The notes below the pieces were generated by a model. That model saw nothing but the letters and a program-made list of their open reading frames with translations. It made no database searches and was not told where the DNA came from. A stretch of 64,000 nt of DNA. Origin: Pseudomonas cedrina subsp. cedrina (GTDB lineage Bacteria > Pseudomonadota > Gammaproteobacteria > Pseudomonadales > Pseudomonadaceae). The stretch spans positions 1-64,000 of the forward strand of contig NZ_MNPW01000007.1 in the NCBI RefSeq assembly GCF_001983175.1. Direction: 5' to 3'. Every line of letters starts with the position of its first letter. Positions within the stretch are counted from its first letter, which is position 1. Below are positions 35,218-43,943 of this stretch, one piece after another. A program made the position numbers and the translations under genes.

Positions 35218-36117
35218 TCAGATCAGCAGGAAAATCGCGAGCAACGCGGCGAAGAATGCCCACTGCTCCAGGTAATACCGTGCGCGGTTGCGCTTCTTGA
35301 GCGCCTTGCCGCGCAACCGGATTTTGTACAGTCGAGCGAACGCGCGGTTGAGCCCGCCGGTCTTGTCGCCGGCATCGTTGGGCGAACCCGCCGCGGCCAT
35401 CACGGTGCGGCTGAACCAACGATTGAAGGCCGCGGCCCAGCGGTACTTCATTGGGCGTTCGATATCGCAGAACAAGATGATGCGGTTGTGCTGCGTGGTG
35501 TTTTCGGCGTAGTGAATGTAGGTCTCGTCGAACATCACGGCCTCACCGTCGCGCCAGTAGTAATGCTCGCCATCCACATTGATGTAGCAGCCTGGATCAT
35601 TGGGTGTGTCCAGGCCCAGGTGATAGCGGTACGAGCCTGCATAAGGATCGCGATGGCGCACCAGCCTGGAGCCTGGCGGCAGCTCGGCGAACATCGCGGC
35701 CTTGATCGAGCCGATACGCTGCACCAGTTCAGTGGTGCGCGGGCACAGCTTCATCGCTGACGGATGGCTGTCGCCGTACCACTTCAGATAAAAGCGCTTC
35801 CAACCGGACTTGAAGAACGAGTTGAAACCCACGTCGTTGTATTGCTGCGAACGCTTGATTTCACCTGCACGCATCAGGTTCTGGCCTTCCAGGCGAATGT
35901 CCTCCCAATGCTCCTGCAGCGGGCTCAGGTCGGGGAAGTCGCTGGGCGACAGATAAGGTCGGCTGGGCAGCTTGGAGAACAGGTAGAGGAAACAGTTGAT
36001 CGGTGCCAGGAAAGTCGAATGATCACTGAGCTGCCGGCCCAGCTTGTGCCGCACCCGGCCACGCAGGTGTACATACGTGATCGAGGCAAGGTAGAGAACA
36101 ACGATGATGAGCTTCAA
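35218..36117 (-). CDS. lpxO: Lipid A 2-hydroxylase LpxO (aspartyl/asparaginyl beta-hydroxylase family)
   Basis: A 299-residue membrane-anchored Fe(II)/2-oxoglutarate dioxygenase. An N-terminal membrane segment (about 2-18) and a C-terminal one (about 282-299) flank the catalytic domain with HRDPYAGSYRYHLGL and the iron ligands His in RHRD and later in YIHYAENTTQHNRI. The substrate-binding RIILFCDIERPM motif is present. It hydroxylates the 2-position of a lipid A acyl chain at the inner membrane. It ends 18 bases after the ligD stop, converging with it. Confidence 0.9.
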   Translation of the reverse strand: MKLIIVVLYLASITYVHLRGRVRHKLGRQLSDHSTFLAPINCFLYLFSKLPSRPYLSPSDFPDLSPLQEHWEDIRLEGQNLMRAGEIKRSQQYNDVGFNSFFKSGWKRFYLKWYGDSHPSAMKLCPRTTELVQRIGSIKAAMFAELPPGSRLVRHRDPYAGSYRYHLGLDTPNDPGCYINVDGEHYYWRDGEAVMFDETYIHYAENTTQHNRIILFCDIERPMKYRWAAAFNRWFSRTVMAAAGSPNDAGDKTGGLNRAFARLYKIRLRGKALKKRNRARYYLEQWAFFAALLAIFLLI

Positions 36118-36442
36118 GAGATGTCGTCACACGTCAGAAGAAAACAGGTTGCTCCTGCGTGCCCACAACGGCCGAGGTATGGATAGCAGTACCTGAAATC
36201 ACAATTCACACAATCGGCACGACCGGCTGAGTGACAACCCGGCGCGTGCCCTGTGCAGTTATTTAGCCATAAGTTGTAACCAAAAGTTAATCAAGAATTG
36301 TGAAAAACTGCGGTGTGGTTGTGTTCGGCGGGCACAGACATCTACGCACTTCAGGGCACGCTGTAGTGAGCGGGCTCGTCCCGCGCTGGGGGGCGGTGCG
36401 ACGATTCAAGCCCGCTCACTACGGACAAAGATTCAGCTGTGC
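36118..36442. other. Intergenic region with a decayed REPIN
   Basis: 325 bases between lpxO and the Wzz-type gene, both on the minus strand. It must contain the lpxO promoter (AT-rich stretch about 36190-36310). The only recognisable element is the decayed REPIN at 36362-36422. No open frame with a good ribosome site was found. Confidence 0.7.
36362..36422. repeat. Decayed REPIN, copy 3
   Basis: Begins TGTAGTGAGCGGGCTCGTCC and ends with the complementary CCCGCTCACTACG. The arms match those at 27880 and 30603, but the centre is deleted and several bases differ. It therefore looks like an inactive remnant. Confidence 0.85.
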
Positions 36443-37759
36443 CTATCGGTGTGGCAACCGACGCTCATCCTGTGCGGAAAATGGTCCGGCTTGGCGCCGC
36501 GCCTGGACGAAATGCCAAATTAAGGCCATCAATACCCCCAGCATCAGCCCTGCCACCAGGCTCAAGGCGATGATCAAGGTTTTCTTTGGTTTGATCGGGC
36601 TCGAAGGCTCCTGGGCCTGCCTGTCGACAGTTACAAGCTTCAAGGCGCTCATGTCGATATTCAGGCTTCGCAGTCGCGCTTGCTCCGCCCAGAGAGGCTC
36701 AACGTCTTGCAGGAATATGTCTTCACTCTTGCGACTCTTGAGTACTTCCACCTCGCGGTTGACCTCAAGCATGCGCAACTCCTTGCCGATTTCAGCAACA
36801 CGGTTGTTGGTGAAGTCATCATTGGTACGCCGCGCCAGCGCGGCCCGCTCGGCTTCCAACGCCTGGGTGCCCAGAAAGTACAAAGGGATCGCCTGGTTGG
36901 TCACTTCAGTGCGCATCACCTGGCCGGAACCGGTACGCGCCTCGGCCGCCATCGCGGAAGGCGTGGTGGGATATTTAATACCAATAGACTTGGCGATGGA
37001 AATGGCTTCGTCCAATTCGGCCAGGCGGCTGGTACGTTGCGCTTGCATCTGCAGGCGCAAGGCGCTGAGTTCGTCTTGCAACTGAGCACGCTTGACGTCA
37101 TCGGCCTCCAACAACTTGGCGATTCTCGAGGCCTTGCCCGTTTCATAGTTGGCGCGCGCCGCATCGATCTTGCCTTTAAGTTCATTGAGGCGATTATTGA
37201 CGATGACCTTGAGATCGGCGCCTACTTGGTCGCGTTGCTGCGTGATGGCGTAGGTCACGAACCCATTGAGAATTGCCGCCCCGTCAACGCCACTGGGATA
37301 TTGCATTTCCAGACGGATGTAATTGTTGAGCGAGTCCGGATTCTTGGGGTCCGGTACCACCAGGTGAGCGTCGTTATTGTTGAATGCCTCAAAACTTTGT
37401 TCCGGGCTACGCCCCGGCTGCTGGAAAGCCCCGAACAGTCCGGGGTTGGCCCTGAAGAAGCCTAGCCGGGTTTCATAGGAGTCCAACTGCGCGGCAACTT
37501 TGGCCAGCGCATCGGCCGGCGGTAACTTGTAGACCTCGGAGCGGTTAAGGGCGTCCAGCTCATTGATTGCGGCGGGGCGCAGCACGCTGCTGACCTGATA
37601 AACCTTGGGTGCCAGATACGCATAGCCAACTCCCAGAAGGCCGGCGAGGAGCGTACAACCCATGACCAGCTTCTTTTGCTTCCAGATGGCACCGAACAGC
37701 TCAAAGAGATCGATTTCATCCGACGGTAAAGCTTGATGTAGCTGATGAGCGTTACTCAA
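36443..37759 (-). CDS. Wzz-type O-antigen/polysaccharide chain length determinant
   Basis: A 438-residue polysaccharide co-polymerase. It has an N-terminal transmembrane helix (about 32-52, MGCTLLAGLLGVGYAYLA) and a C-terminal one (about 397-417). A long coiled periplasmic domain lies between them (RLEMQYPSGVDGAAILNGF). The proline-rich segment PSSPIKPKKTL before the last helix is a Wzz hallmark. It sets the modal length of O-antigen or exopolysaccharide chains. The start is TTG at 37759 with no strong ribosome site. It is a stand-alone gene next to lpxO, which also acts on LPS. Confidence 0.88.
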   Translation of the reverse strand: MSNAHQLHQALPSDEIDLFELFGAIWKQKKLVMGCTLLAGLLGVGYAYLAPKVYQVSSVLRPAAINELDALNRSEVYKLPPADALAKVAAQLDSYETRLGFFRANPGLFGAFQQPGRSPEQSFEAFNNNDAHLVVPDPKNPDSLNNYIRLEMQYPSGVDGAAILNGFVTYAITQQRDQVGADLKVIVNNRLNELKGKIDAARANYETGKASRIAKLLEADDVKRAQLQDELSALRLQMQAQRTSRLAELDEAISIAKSIGIKYPTTPSAMAAEARTGSGQVMRTEVTNQAIPLYFLGTQALEAERAALARRTNDDFTNNRVAEIGKELRMLEVNREVEVLKSRKSEDIFLQDVEPLWAEQARLRSLNIDMSALKLVTVDRQAQEPSSPIKPKKTLIIALSLVAGLMLGVLMALIWHFVQARRQAGPFSAQDERRLPHR

Positions 37760-38069
37760 AGTTCATACCCTGATGAGTTGATATCCATTATTTAAAATCA
37801 CGCACAAGAAATAATGACCGAATCAACAACGGACACGTTCGGCCGGCGCGACAATCGGTAGAGGTACCTACCAGCAATACAATTCACTTTAATGACACGG
37901 TGTCATTCCAGCCCGATAATCAGCGCGTCTAACAGACCAATGCGAAGCGCTTCCCAAATCCTGCAAAATAGCTCAATAGCTTGTAATTGAAATAGAACCG
38001 CAGAATAAGTAAACAGCAGCAATCCCTATATCTGGTGCCCCTGTGGCCCCGTAGTCACAAGGAACTTAT
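37760..38069. other. AT-rich promoter region upstream of the wzz-type gene
   Basis: 310 bases between the divergent wzz-type gene and the TIGR03067-type gene. It is AT-rich and probably contains both promoters. It holds the palindrome listed at 37891-37907. No coding frame with support was seen. Confidence 0.7.
37891..37907. promoter_or_regulatory. Perfect 17-base palindrome, candidate operator
   Basis: AATGACAC-G-GTGTCATT is a perfect 8-1-8 palindrome, about 132 bases upstream of the wzz-type start and 163 bases upstream of the TIGR03067-type start. Such symmetry suggests a dimeric regulator site. The regulator is unknown. Confidence 0.6.
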
Positions 38070-38456
38070 ATGTCATCCTTTCAAGACCCGGATTTTCAAG
38101 CCCTGCAAGGTACCTGGGAGCAAACCTCACTTGAAGACAGTGGCGTGCTCAACCCGGTCGATGCCCACACTGCCCCTGGCGCCATCACGACTATCACCGG
38201 CGACCGCTTCGAAGTGAAGACCGTCGATGGCGAGGTATTGCTGGCCGGCCGGTTTTACCTGGACAGCAGCACCGTGCCCAAGCGCATTACCTGGGTCGAC
38301 GCCATGGGCGATGACGTCGGCAAGCACTTGCCGGCCAGTTATCGCCTCGATGGCGATGAGTTCGTGTTCATTGCCGCCGATGAAAGCATGCCCAGGCCGC
38401 TCGCATTCAGTACTGGCCCAGGTCAAACAATGCGCACCTTCGTGCGTCGCGGTTGA
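38070..38456 (+). CDS. TIGR03067-type lipocalin-like hypothetical protein
   Basis: A 128-residue cytoplasmic-looking protein. It starts FQDPDFQALQGTWEQTSLED and contains the domain pattern of TIGR03067 proteins (LQGTW, ITGDRFEVKT, PKRITWVDA, PASYRLDGDEFVFIA). The family is beta-rich and of unknown function. AAGGAA stands ahead of the ATG. No operon partner is seen, and it converges on the broken methyltransferase gene. Confidence 0.82.
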   Translation: MSSFQDPDFQALQGTWEQTSLEDSGVLNPVDAHTAPGAITTITGDRFEVKTVDGEVLLAGRFYLDSSTVPKRITWVDAMGDDVGKHLPASYRLDGDEFVFIAADESMPRPLAFSTGPGQTMRTFVRRG

Positions 38457-38593
38457 TCGGCGCCCCATCCGACTTGCGAGCGTATTTTCCCAACGTCTTC
38501 ACTTTCCGGTCTATAGGGTGATGCCTACCTACTCCAGTGGATCCCTTAGCCTGTCGCTCCTGGCGGGATTTTTCCGCCTGGAAAAAAGCCGTC

Positions 38594-39406
38594 TCAGTCG
38601 GGACGCTTGGTGGCGGTCAAGGTGAAACACATCGGCAATTGCGCAGGCTGGTGCTCGTAGCGGTCGTACAGCTCTTCGCGGTTGGAATGGGGATACTCCT
38701 GCAGGTGGCCGATCTGCAACTGCGCGCAGATGGCGGCATTTATCACGTCGCCCAGGGTGTGCACGTACCAATAGGAAGTGGGGCCGGCACCTTCGCCTTC
38801 GCCTTCGTAGACAATCGATTCCTGCAGCACGAAGGGCTCGCGCTGGAAGTAGGAGCTGGCCGGCCGAAAGGGGTCTGGCGCGCGAGGATCGAACACTTAC
38901 AGGAACGGATGGGTTTCGTACATCACCAGCGTACCGCCGGGTTTCAAGGTGCTCGCAACATGATGCATGAACAGCGCCACATCCGGCATCCAACCCAGCA
39001 CGCCGATGGTCACCAAGGCGATATCGAAGCGTGCCTGCAACGCCTGCGGCAATTGGTGGATATCGCTCTCGATGAACTGTGCCTCATGGGGTGAAAGCGC
39101 GGCCAGTTCACGGGCCTGTTGCAGGAAACCCTGGGATTGGTCGACGCCCACCGCGGTGCGCGCGCCCAGGCCGAACAGCGAGAGGGTTTCACGACCGTTG
39201 TTGCAACACAACTGCACCACGTCCTTGCCGGCCACGCCGATGTCTTGCAGCAAGCCGGTCAGGGTCGGGTCCAGGCATGAAAAGCCAGGGTCGCTCACGC
39301 TGTTGCGCAGCGCGTTCCAGGTGTCGGTGGTCGTGTGCAGGTGGGCGGATTGGTCCCAGGCGTCCTTGTTGCTGGCAATCGCCTGTCGGGCTGAGGGCAT
39401 GTCCAT
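38594..39406 (-). pseudogene. SAM-dependent class I methyltransferase interrupted by one in-frame stop
   Basis: A 271-codon frame that would encode a class I methyltransferase. The N-terminal 169 codons carry the SAM-binding fold (VVQLCCNNGRETLSLFG, VGVDQS, IESDIHQLP, TIGVLGW). A TAA at 38897-38899 follows YETHPFL, and the very next codons resume in frame with VFDPRAPDPFRP through the expected C-terminal beta strands ending LTATKRPD. No frameshift is involved. A sense codon, probably GAA or CAA, appears to have become TAA. It could be a recent nonsense mutation, a sequencing error or, less likely, readthrough. A GTG after the stop could restart a 100-residue fragment. Confidence 0.88.
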
Positions 39407-39561
39407 TGCGTCTCCGGATATTCAATAAAGCGGGGCTCAGAAAATAAGCCAAGTGCCCGCAGATTAAAACCCCGAGACGCGCGCGAAACTTAACCCAGGG
39501 CTTGCGGGTCATTAACGCACTGAGTGTTCAGCCCCTGAACGCTGTTTCTGAAGATCTCGCC

Positions 39562-40800
39562 GTGGCCAGACACTCCGACCTGCGTAATGCGTTGTCGTTG
39601 GACAGCTTGAATTTCTTCCTGGCGGATGTGCGCGACGGCCTCGGCCCCTACCTCGCCATCTACCTGCTGGCCGTGCACCAATGGGACCCGGCGAGTATCG
39701 GCGTGGTCATGACCCTGGCGGGTATCGCCGCGTTGCTCACCCAGGGGCCGGCGGGCGCGCTGATCGACCGCACGCGCAGCAAGCGCGCGGTGATTGCACT
39801 GGCCGCCGTCGTGGTAACCGGCAGTTGCCTGCTGCTGCCTTTCGTCAGTTCGTTCAGCCTGGTGGCATTGACCCAGGCCGCCAGCGCCGTCGCCGCCTCT
39901 GTGTTCGCGCCGGCGATCAGTGCGATTTCGCTGGGCATTACCGGCCCACGCGCCTTCACCCGCCGTACCGGGCGCAACGAAACCTTCAACCATGCCGGCA
40001 ATGCCGTGGCGGCACTGTTGGCCGGCGGCCTGGCTTACCTGTTCGGTCCCGTGGTGGTGTTCTACCTGATGGCGTTCATGGCGCTGGCCAGTATCGTCGC
40101 GATCAGTTGCGTGTCGGCCCAGGCCATCGACCATGACGTGGCCCGAGGCTTCGACCCGGCCCATCACACCGACCATGAACAACCTTCCGGCATTCGTGTG
40201 TTGCTGGCGAACCGCCCGCTGTTGTTGTTTGCCATCTGCTGCGCCCTGTTCCACCTGGCTAATGCCGCGATGTTGCCGCTGGTCAGCCAGAAGCTGTCCC
40301 GGATCAACCTGCAGATGGCCACGCCGCTGACGTCCGCCTGCATCGTCGCCGCGCAATTGGTGATGGTGCCGATCGCCTGGCTGGTCGGACTCAAGGCCGA
40401 CATCTGGGGGCGCAAACCCTTGCTGATGGCAGGTTTCATGATCCTGCCGCTGCGCGGCGTGCTCTATACCTTGTCCAGCGACCCGTACTGGCTGGTGGCC
40501 GTGCAACTGCTCGATGGCGTCGGCGCAGGCATCTTCGGCGCGCTGTTCCCGGTGATCGTCAAGGACCTGACCCAGGGCACCGGCCGCTTCAACGTCAGCC
40601 TGGGCGCCCTTTCCACCGTCTTTGGCCTGGGCGCGGCGCTGAGCAACAGCCTGGCCGGTTTCGTGGTGCAACAGGCCGGCTACAACGCGGCCTTCCTGAC
40701 CCTGGCCGGCGTTGCGGCGCTGGCCCTGGCGCTGTTATGGCTGGCGATGCCGGAGACCCTGGCGAAACCTTCCTTCGCTCGACATACAACTGTCGCCTGA
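39562..40800 (+). CDS. Major facilitator superfamily transporter
   Basis: A 412-residue MFS permease with about 12 transmembrane helices. The first helix region reads RNALSLDSLNFFLADVRDG; the loop 2-3 signature GALIDRTRSKRAV lies after the second helix. The protein is probably an uptake or efflux carrier for a small organic molecule. I prefer the GTG at 39562, where the family-like N-terminus begins; the open frame extends to a TTG at 39502. It is divergent from the methyltransferase pseudogene. The substrate is unknown. Confidence 0.82.
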   Translation: MARHSDLRNALSLDSLNFFLADVRDGLGPYLAIYLLAVHQWDPASIGVVMTLAGIAALLTQGPAGALIDRTRSKRAVIALAAVVVTGSCLLLPFVSSFSLVALTQAASAVAASVFAPAISAISLGITGPRAFTRRTGRNETFNHAGNAVAALLAGGLAYLFGPVVVFYLMAFMALASIVAISCVSAQAIDHDVARGFDPAHHTDHEQPSGIRVLLANRPLLLFAICCALFHLANAAMLPLVSQKLSRINLQMATPLTSACIVAAQLVMVPIAWLVGLKADIWGRKPLLMAGFMILPLRGVLYTLSSDPYWLVAVQLLDGVGAGIFGALFPVIVKDLTQGTGRFNVSLGALSTVFGLGAALSNSLAGFVVQQAGYNAAFLTLAGVAALALALLWLAMPETLAKPSFARHTTVA

Positions 40801-40941
40801 CATATGCGACAATGCGCGCCAAATTCCAACACACATCCAAAATTTCTGCTCAGCGACCGGGTTTCGCGCCTTGATGTCGCTGTTGACGCATGCCTGAAGG
40901 CTCCTGCCGCCACGCTCGCAACTCATTGATAGGTAAAGTAA

Positions 40942-42528
40942 TTGATCTCCACAGCTAACATCACCATGCAGTTCGGCGCCAAGCCGCTCTTCGAGAACGT
41001 CTCGGTCAAGTTCGGCGCCGGCAACCGTTATGGTTTGATCGGTGCCAACGGTTGCGGCAAGTCGACCTTCATGAAAATCCTCGGCGGCGACCTTGATCCG
41101 TCCGGTGGCCAAGTCATGCTGGAGCCGAACGTACGCCTGGGTAAACTGCGCCAGGACCAGTTCGCCTACGAAGAATTCACCGTGCTCGACACCGTGATCA
41201 TGGGCCACGAAGAACTGTGGAAGGTCAAGGCCGAGCGCGACCGCATCTATTCGCTGCCGGAAATGAGCGAAGACGACGGCATGGCCGTGGCCGAGCTGGA
41301 AACCGAATTCGCCGAAATGGACGGCTACACCGCCGAATCCCGTGCCGGTGAGCTGTTGCTGGGCCTGGGCATTCCCCTGGAGCAACACTTCGGCCCGATG
41401 AGCGAAGTGTCCCCAGGCTGGAAGCTGCGTGTATTGCTGGCCCAGGCGCTGTTCTCCGATCCCGAAGTGCTGTTGCTCGACGAACCGACCAACCACCTGG
41501 ACATCAACACCATCCGCTGGCTGGAAAACATCCTCACCCAGCGCTCCAGCCTGATGATCATCATCTCTCACGACCGTCACTTCCTGAACAGCGTGTGCAC
41601 CCACATGGCTGACCTGGACTACGGCGAGCTGCGCCTGTTCCCGGGCAACTACGACGAGTACATGACCGTGGCGACCCAGTCCCGCGAGCAGTTGCTGTCG
41701 GACAACGCCAAGAAGAAAGCGCAGATCTCCGAGCTGCAGTCCTTCGTCAGCCGCTTCTCGGCCAACGCCTCGAAAGCCAAGCAGGCCACTTCCCGTGCCA
41801 AGGCGATCGACAAGATCCAACTGGCCGAGGTCAAACCTTCGAGCCGCGTGAGCCCATTCATCCGTTTCGAACAGACCAAGAAGCTGCACCGCCAGGCGGT
41901 CATCGTCGATCGCATGGCCAAGGGCTTCGACGGCAAACCGCTGTTCAAGGACTTCAGCTTCCAGGTCGAAGCCGGCGAGCGCGTGGCGATCATCGGCCCG
42001 AACGGTATCGGCAAGACCACGCTGCTGCGCACCCTGGTCAACGAGCTGACGCCGGACGCCGGTAGCATCAAGTGGACCGACGCCGCCGAACTGGGCTACT
42101 ACGCCCAGGACCACGCCTCCGACTTCGAAGACGACATGAGCCTGTTCGACTGGATGGGCCAGTGGACACAAGGCGAGCAAGTGATCCGTGGCACCTTGGG
42201 CCGCATGCTGTTCTCCAACGACGAGATCCTCAAGTCGGTCAAGGTCATCTCCGGCGGTGAGCAAGGCCGCATGCTGTTCGGCAAGCTGATCCTGCAAAAG
42301 CCGAACGTGCTGATCATGGACGAACCGACCAACCACTTGGACATGGAATCCATCGAAGCGCTGAACCTGGCGCTGGAGAACTACCCGGGCACGCTGATCT
42401 TCGTCAGTCACGACCGCGAGTTCGTATCGTCCCTGGCCACCCGCATCATCGAGCTGAGCCCAAGTGGCGTGATCGACTTCAGCGGCACTTATGACGATTA
42501 CCTGCGCAGCCAAGGCGTGGTGTTCTAA
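40942..42528 (+). CDS. ybiT: ABC-F ATPase, YbiT type
   Basis: A 528-residue soluble protein with two ABC ATPase domains and no membrane segment. Walker A motifs are GANGCGKST and GPNGIGKTT. The signature and Walker B parts read [30 protein letters not shown] and [10 protein letters not shown]. The linker resembles E. coli YbiT. ABC-F proteins act on the ribosome to relieve stalled translation. The start is TTG at 40942, after AGGTAAAG. A strong terminator follows at 42567. Confidence 0.92.
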   Translation: MISTANITMQFGAKPLFENVSVKFGAGNRYGLIGANGCGKSTFMKILGGDLDPSGGQVMLEPNVRLGKLRQDQFAYEEFTVLDTVIMGHEELWKVKAERDRIYSLPEMSEDDGMAVAELETEFAEMDGYTAESRAGELLLGLGIPLEQHFGPMSEVSPGWKLRVLLAQALFSDPEVLLLDEPTNHLDINTIRWLENILTQRSSLMIIISHDRHFLNSVCTHMADLDYGELRLFPGNYDEYMTVATQSREQLLSDNAKKKAQISELQSFVSRFSANASKAKQATSRAKAIDKIQLAEVKPSSRVSPFIRFEQTKKLHRQAVIVDRMAKGFDGKPLFKDFSFQVEAGERVAIIGPNGIGKTTLLRTLVNELTPDAGSIKWTDAAELGYYAQDHASDFEDDMSLFDWMGQWTQGEQVIRGTLGRMLFSNDEILKSVKVISGGEQGRMLFGKLILQKPNVLIMDEPTNHLDMESIEALNLALENYPGTLIFVSHDREFVSSLATRIIELSPSGVIDFSGTYDDYLRSQGVVF

Positions 42529-42566
42529 AGGCAGCCAATAGCTTTTAGCTGCAAGCGACAAGAACA

Positions 42567-42594
42567 AGCCCCGTCCGGTGTGACGGGGCTTTTT
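42567..42594 (+). terminator. Factor-independent terminator after ybiT
   Basis: A perfect 9-base-pair stem (AGCCCCGTC / GACGGGGCT), a 6-base loop and a T run. It lies 38 bases after the stop codon of the ABC-F gene. Confidence 0.92.
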
Positions 42595-42614
42595 GCATCT
42601 GCGCATTGATCTAC

Positions 42615-42714
42615 TGTAGGAGCGAGCTTGCTCGCGAAAAACGTCAACGATAACGCGGGAAACCTGATTTACGGCGGCGCCCTCAAGCTCTTCGCGAGCA
42701 AGCTCGCTCCTACA
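42615..42714. repeat. REPIN of the GTAGGAGCGAGCTTGCTCGC family
   Basis: Arms TGTAGGAGCGAGCTTGCTCG and the exact complement at the other end, with a dissimilar centre. This is one of the most common REP families of P. fluorescens-group genomes. It lies between ybiT and the next MFS gene. Confidence 0.92.
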
Positions 42715-42731
42715 GGAAGGCGGGTTATGCC

Positions 42732-43943
42732 ATGATGCCCTCACCGCCCGCCCGCGAACGAATGCCCATGCCTGCCGCCACCCCCAGTTCAATCTCGATC
42801 ACCCTGCAGATCGTTTCCATCGTCTTCTACACCTTCATCGCGTTCATCTGCATCGGCCTGCCGATTGCGGTGATCCCAGGCTATGTGCATGAGCAACTGG
42901 GCTTCAGCGCCGTAGTCGCCGGGGTCACCATCGGCTGCCAATACCTGGCCACCCTGCTCAGCCGGCCGATGGCCGGGAGGATGTCGGATAACGTCGGCAC
43001 CAAGCGTGCGATTGTGTTGGGGTTGGCCGGGATCCTGGTGAGTGGCGTGCTGACGTTGTTCGCCACGCTGGCGCAAAGCCTGCCGTCGTTGAGCCTGGGC
43101 ATCCTGATCGTCGCACGGTTGCTGCTGGGTGTGGCCCAGGGCTTGATCGGCGTCGGCACCATCAGTTGGTGCATGGGCCAGGTTGGCGCCGAGCACACCG
43201 CACGGTCGATTTCGTGGAATGGCATCGCGTCCTACGGCGCCATCGCCATTGGCGCCCCCTTGGGCGTGGTCATGGTGGCGCAGTACGGCTACAACAGCCT
43301 GGGCATCGCACTCTCTGTGCTGGCGGCGTTGGGCCTGGTGCTGATCCGCCACAAACCGTCGGTGCCGGTGGTGCGCGGCGAGCGGTTGCCGTTCCGGGCG
43401 GTGTTCGGGCGTATTGCACCGTTCGGCGCCAGCCTGTGCCTGGCCTCGATTGGCTACGGCACCCTCACCACCTTTATCACGCTGTACTACCTCAATCGCG
43501 GCTGGGCCGGCGCGGCGTACTGCCTGACGGTGTTTGGCGTGTGCTTCATCCTGTCGCGGCTGGTGTTTATCTCTGCGATCAGCCGCTTCGGTGGTTTCCG
43601 CGCGGCGATTGCCTGCATGAGCATCGAGACACTCGGCCTCACCCTGCTCTGGCTGGCGCCGTCGACCGGGGTGGCGTTGATCGGCGCCGGGCTGACCGGC
43701 TTTGGCCTGTCGCTGGTGTACCCGGCGCTGGGCGTGGAAGCCATCAGGCAAGTCCCGGCCAGCAGCCGTGGCGCGGGGCTGAGTGCGTATGCGGTGTTTT
43801 TTGACCTGGCCCTGGCGATTGCCGGACCGTTGATGGGGGCCGTGGCCCTGAACCTCGGCTACAGCTGGATCTTCTTCTGCGCGGCGCTGCTGTCGGTGAC
43901 CGCCCTGGGCGTGACCCTGTTGCTCAAGCGTCGCGCTTACTGA
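42732..43943 (+). CDS. MFS transporter, YhhS/YfcJ (UPF0226) type
   Basis: A 403-residue MFS permease with about 12 helices. The YhhS/YfcJ features are present: VIPGYVHEQLGFSAVVAGV in the first loop, LSRPMAGRMSDNVGTKRAIV after helix 2 and ISWNGIASYGAIAIGAPLG later. YhhS-type proteins have been linked to export of arabinose or herbicides, but the substrate here is unknown. The stop overlaps the convergent hydrolase gene by 7 bases. Internal ATGs at 42735 or 42765 are alternative starts. Confidence 0.86.
   Translation: MMPSPPARERMPMPAATPSSISITLQIVSIVFYTFIAFICIGLPIAVIPGYVHEQLGFSAVVAGVTIGCQYLATLLSRPMAGRMSDNVGTKRAIVLGLAGILVSGVLTLFATLAQSLPSLSLGILIVARLLLGVAQGLIGVGTISWCMGQVGAEHTARSISWNGIASYGAIAIGAPLGVVMVAQYGYNSLGIALSVLAALGLVLIRHKPSVPVVRGERLPFRAVFGRIAPFGASLCLASIGYGTLTTFITLYYLNRGWAGAAYCLTVFGVCFILSRLVFISAISRFGGFRAAIACMSIETLGLTLLWLAPSTGVALIGAGLTGFGLSLVYPALGVEAIRQVPASSRGAGLSAYAVFFDLALAIAGPLMGAVALNLGYSWIFFCAALLSVTALGVTLLLKRRAY

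Noticed and set aside
38460..38620. A possible terminator around CCTGGCGGGATTTTTCCGCC
   Set aside because: The stem is only about five pairs and the T run is not placed correctly for either convergent gene.
40735..42792. A 685-residue minus-strand frame opposite ybiT
   Set aside because: Antisense shadow of the ABC-F gene; no family resemblance.
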